Both the position numbers and the translations under genes were made by a program. Shown one piece after another: positions 5,342 through 6,950 of a stretch of DNA of 6,950 nucleotides. A model generated the notes under the pieces. The model was not told the DNA's origin, made no database searches, and worked only from the letters and a program-made list of their open reading frames with translations. Source of the DNA: JAVXAG01 sp036660615 (GTDB taxonomy: Bacteria; Bacillota; Clostridia; Peptostreptococcales; Anaerovoracaceae); assembly GCA_036660615.1 (NCBI GenBank), contig JAVXAG010000095.1, positions 1 to 6,950 of the forward strand, given 5' to 3'. Position 1 is the first letter of the stretch, and the number at the start of each line of letters is the position of its first letter.

Positions 5342-6883
5342 ATGAATAAAGAAATGATCTTGGTTCTGGATTTTGGCGGTCAATATAACCAGCTAATTGC
5401 CAGAAGGGTTAGGGAATGCAACGTGTATTGCGAGGTTCATCCCTATACATTACCAATAGAAGAAATAAAGAAAAAAGCGCCAACTGGCATTATCTTTACT
5501 GGTGGGCCAAACAGTGTCTATGGGGAAGATTCGCCGAAGTGTGACGAAGAAATATTCAAACTGGGGATTCCAATTTTGGGACTTTGCTACGGTGCACAAT
5601 TGATTGCCCATATGCTTGGTGGAAAAGTTGCGACGGCGCCTGTAAGTGAATACGGCAAAACAGAGGTTACTGTTGATGCAAAGGATGAACTTTTCAAGGA
5701 TGTGGCGGACAACACGATTTGTTGGATGAGCCATACTGACTATATAGAAAAAGCTCCAAAAGGCTTCAAGATTACGGCTCACACGCCTGTATGTCCTGTT
5801 GCTGCTATGGAAAATAAGGAAGCGAAGCTTTATGCTATGCAGTTCCATCCAGAGGTTATGCACACTCAAGAAGGCACGAAAATGCTTGCGGCTTTTGTGC
5901 TTGGTGTATGCAAATGCAAAGGTGACTGGGAAATGAGTTCTTTTGTGGAAACTCAAATACGTGAGATCAAGGCAAAAGTAGGGGACGGCAAGGTTCTTTG
6001 TGCGCTTTCCGGTGGAGTTGACTCAAGTGTGGCTGCGGTTCTCTTATCAAAAGCGGTTGGAAAGCAACTGACTTGTGTATTTGTTGACCATGGCCTTATG
6101 AGAAAAAATGAAGGTGACGAAGTTGAAGCAGTCTTTGGACCAGATGGCCCATATGACCTTAATTTTATTAGGGTAAATGCTCAAGAACGTTTTTACAATA
6201 AGCTTGCAGGTGTTACGGAACCTGAGCAAAAGAGGAAGATTATCGGCGAAGAATTTATTCGTGTCTTTGAAGAGGAAGCAAAGAAAATTGGAACTGTGGA
6301 CTATCTAGTTCAAGGAACGATTTATCCGGACATTATTGAAAGTGGCTTAGGCAAATCGGCTGTAATCAAGTCTCACCACAATGTTGGAGGTCTTCCTGAC
6401 TATGTTGATTTCAAGGAAATAATTGAGCCTTTAAGGGAACTATTCAAGGACGAGGTTCGTCGCGCAGGGTTGGAACTTGGTATCCCAGATTATTTGGTAT
6501 TCAGGCAACCTTTCCCAGGGCCAGGTCTTGGAATCAGAATAATTGGTGACATCACTGCAGAAAAAGTTAAGATTGTTCAAGAAGCTGATGCTATTTACCG
6601 AGAGGAAATAATCAAGGCTGGATTGGACAAGGAAATAAACCAATATTTTGCAGCTCTTACTAATTTGCGTTCTGTTGGTGTAATGGGTGACTTTAGAACT
6701 TACGATTATGCGATTGCTCTTCGTGCAGTAACTACCACCGATTTTATGACGGCTGAATCAGCAAATATCCCATACGACGTTCTTGGAGTAATCACAACGA
6801 GGATAGTCAACGAAGTGGAACATGTCAATCGTGTATTCTATGATTTGACGGGGAAACCACCTGGGACAATTGAATTTGAATAA
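5342..6883 (+). CDS. guaA: GMP synthase (glutamine-hydrolysing)
   Basis: GuaA (513 residues, the usual bacterial length) aminates XMP to GMP using ATP and glutamine. The N-terminal class I glutamine amidotransferase domain (about 1-195) has DFGGQYNQLIARRVRE, the nucleophile Cys82 in GLCYGAQ, and His169 and Glu171 in FHPEV. The ATP-pyrophosphatase domain has the P-loop SGGVDSS at 223-229. The C-terminal XMP-binding and dimerisation domain includes PFPGPGLGIRIIG and ends KPPGTIEFE, close to the KPPATIEWE of the family. The gene starts nine bases after guaB. Its AGGAG (5331-5335) overlaps the guaB stop codon, so translation of the two is probably coupled. It takes XMP made by GuaB. A terminator follows. 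Confidence 0.97.
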   Translation: MNKEMILVLDFGGQYNQLIARRVRECNVYCEVHPYTLPIEEIKKKAPTGIIFTGGPNSVYGEDSPKCDEEIFKLGIPILGLCYGAQLIAHMLGGKVATAPVSEYGKTEVTVDAKDELFKDVADNTICWMSHTDYIEKAPKGFKITAHTPVCPVAAMENKEAKLYAMQFHPEVMHTQEGTKMLAAFVLGVCKCKGDWEMSSFVETQIREIKAKVGDGKVLCALSGGVDSSVAAVLLSKAVGKQLTCVFVDHGLMRKNEGDEVEAVFGPDGPYDLNFIRVNAQERFYNKLAGVTEPEQKRKIIGEEFIRVFEEEAKKIGTVDYLVQGTIYPDIIESGLGKSAVIKSHHNVGGLPDYVDFKEIIEPLRELFKDEVRRAGLELGIPDYLVFRQPFPGPGLGIRIIGDITAEKVKIVQEADAIYREEIIKAGLDKEINQYFAALTNLRSVGVMGDFRTYDYAIALRAVTTTDFMTAESANIPYDVLGVITTRIVNEVEHVNRVFYDLTGKPPGTIEFE

Positions 6884-6899
6884 ATAAATATGACTTACT

Positions 6900-6941
6900 A
6901 AACCTCTGGAATGCTAGTAAATATGCGTTTCAGAGGTTTTT
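6900..6941 (+). terminator. Rho-independent terminator of guaBA
   Basis: AAACCTCTG (6900-6908) pairs with CAGAGGTTT (6931-6939). The stem can continue inwards by seven pairs, including two G-U wobbles (6909-6914 and on to 6925-6930, loop at 6915-6924). A five-T run covers 6937-6941. It starts 17 bases after the guaA stop. The two outermost bases of the 5' arm (6900-6902) pair with the T run. Confidence 0.88.
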
Positions 6942-6950
6942 AAATATGTT

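Noticed and set aside
6895..6920. TTACTA/TAGTAA alternative hairpin at the guaA terminator, antiterminator-like
   Set aside because: Six A/T-rich pairs are likely chance and much weaker than the terminator stem.

Overview
The window looks like chromosome from a low-GC, obligately anaerobic member of the Bacillota, most likely a Lachnospiraceae-type clostridium. This rests on the strong AGGAG ribosome binding sites, the tight codirectional gene packing, a biotin synthase of the anaerobe type, and protein sequences that look clostridial. The genus cannot be fixed from the sequence. All five enzyme activities and one transporter are encoded on the + strand in two blocks.

Positions 1-311 hold no convincing gene. 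A direct repeat with exact 60-bp phasing (1-43 and 61-103) opens the window, followed by unremarkable sequence. A well-formed control region lies at 219-272: a BirA-type biotin operator whose right half-site covers the -35 box of a near-consensus sigma-A promoter.

Positions 312-3730 form a biotin operon. The first gene is unusual: the biotin transporter S-component BioY (residues 1 to about 182) runs without a stop codon into biotin synthase BioB (from residue 187). A Shine-Dalgarno sequence and a GTG codon sit exactly at the junction, so free BioB may also be made. bioD follows with a 4-bp ATGA overlap, then bioA after 18 bp. Together they convert 7-keto-8-aminopelargonate (KAPA) to diaminopelargonate (BioA), dethiobiotin (BioD) and biotin (BioB), while BioY imports biotin or a related precursor. 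No bioF, bioW, bioC or bioH is present, so the early steps must be encoded elsewhere or be missing.

Positions 3731-6950 form a guanine nucleotide block: a candidate promoter, guaB (IMP dehydrogenase), guaA (GMP synthase, 9 bp later) and a rho-independent terminator. Together GuaB and GuaA convert IMP to XMP and then GMP. The IMP dehydrogenase is of the divergent type best known from the parasite Tritrichomonas foetus; its key residues fall at the same residue numbers. No clear terminator separates bioA from guaB, so some bio transcripts may read through.

The most interesting features are the BioY-BioB read-through gene, which is one base away from being two ordinary genes, and its operator-controlled promoter. 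I did not find evidence for a wholly new type of system.
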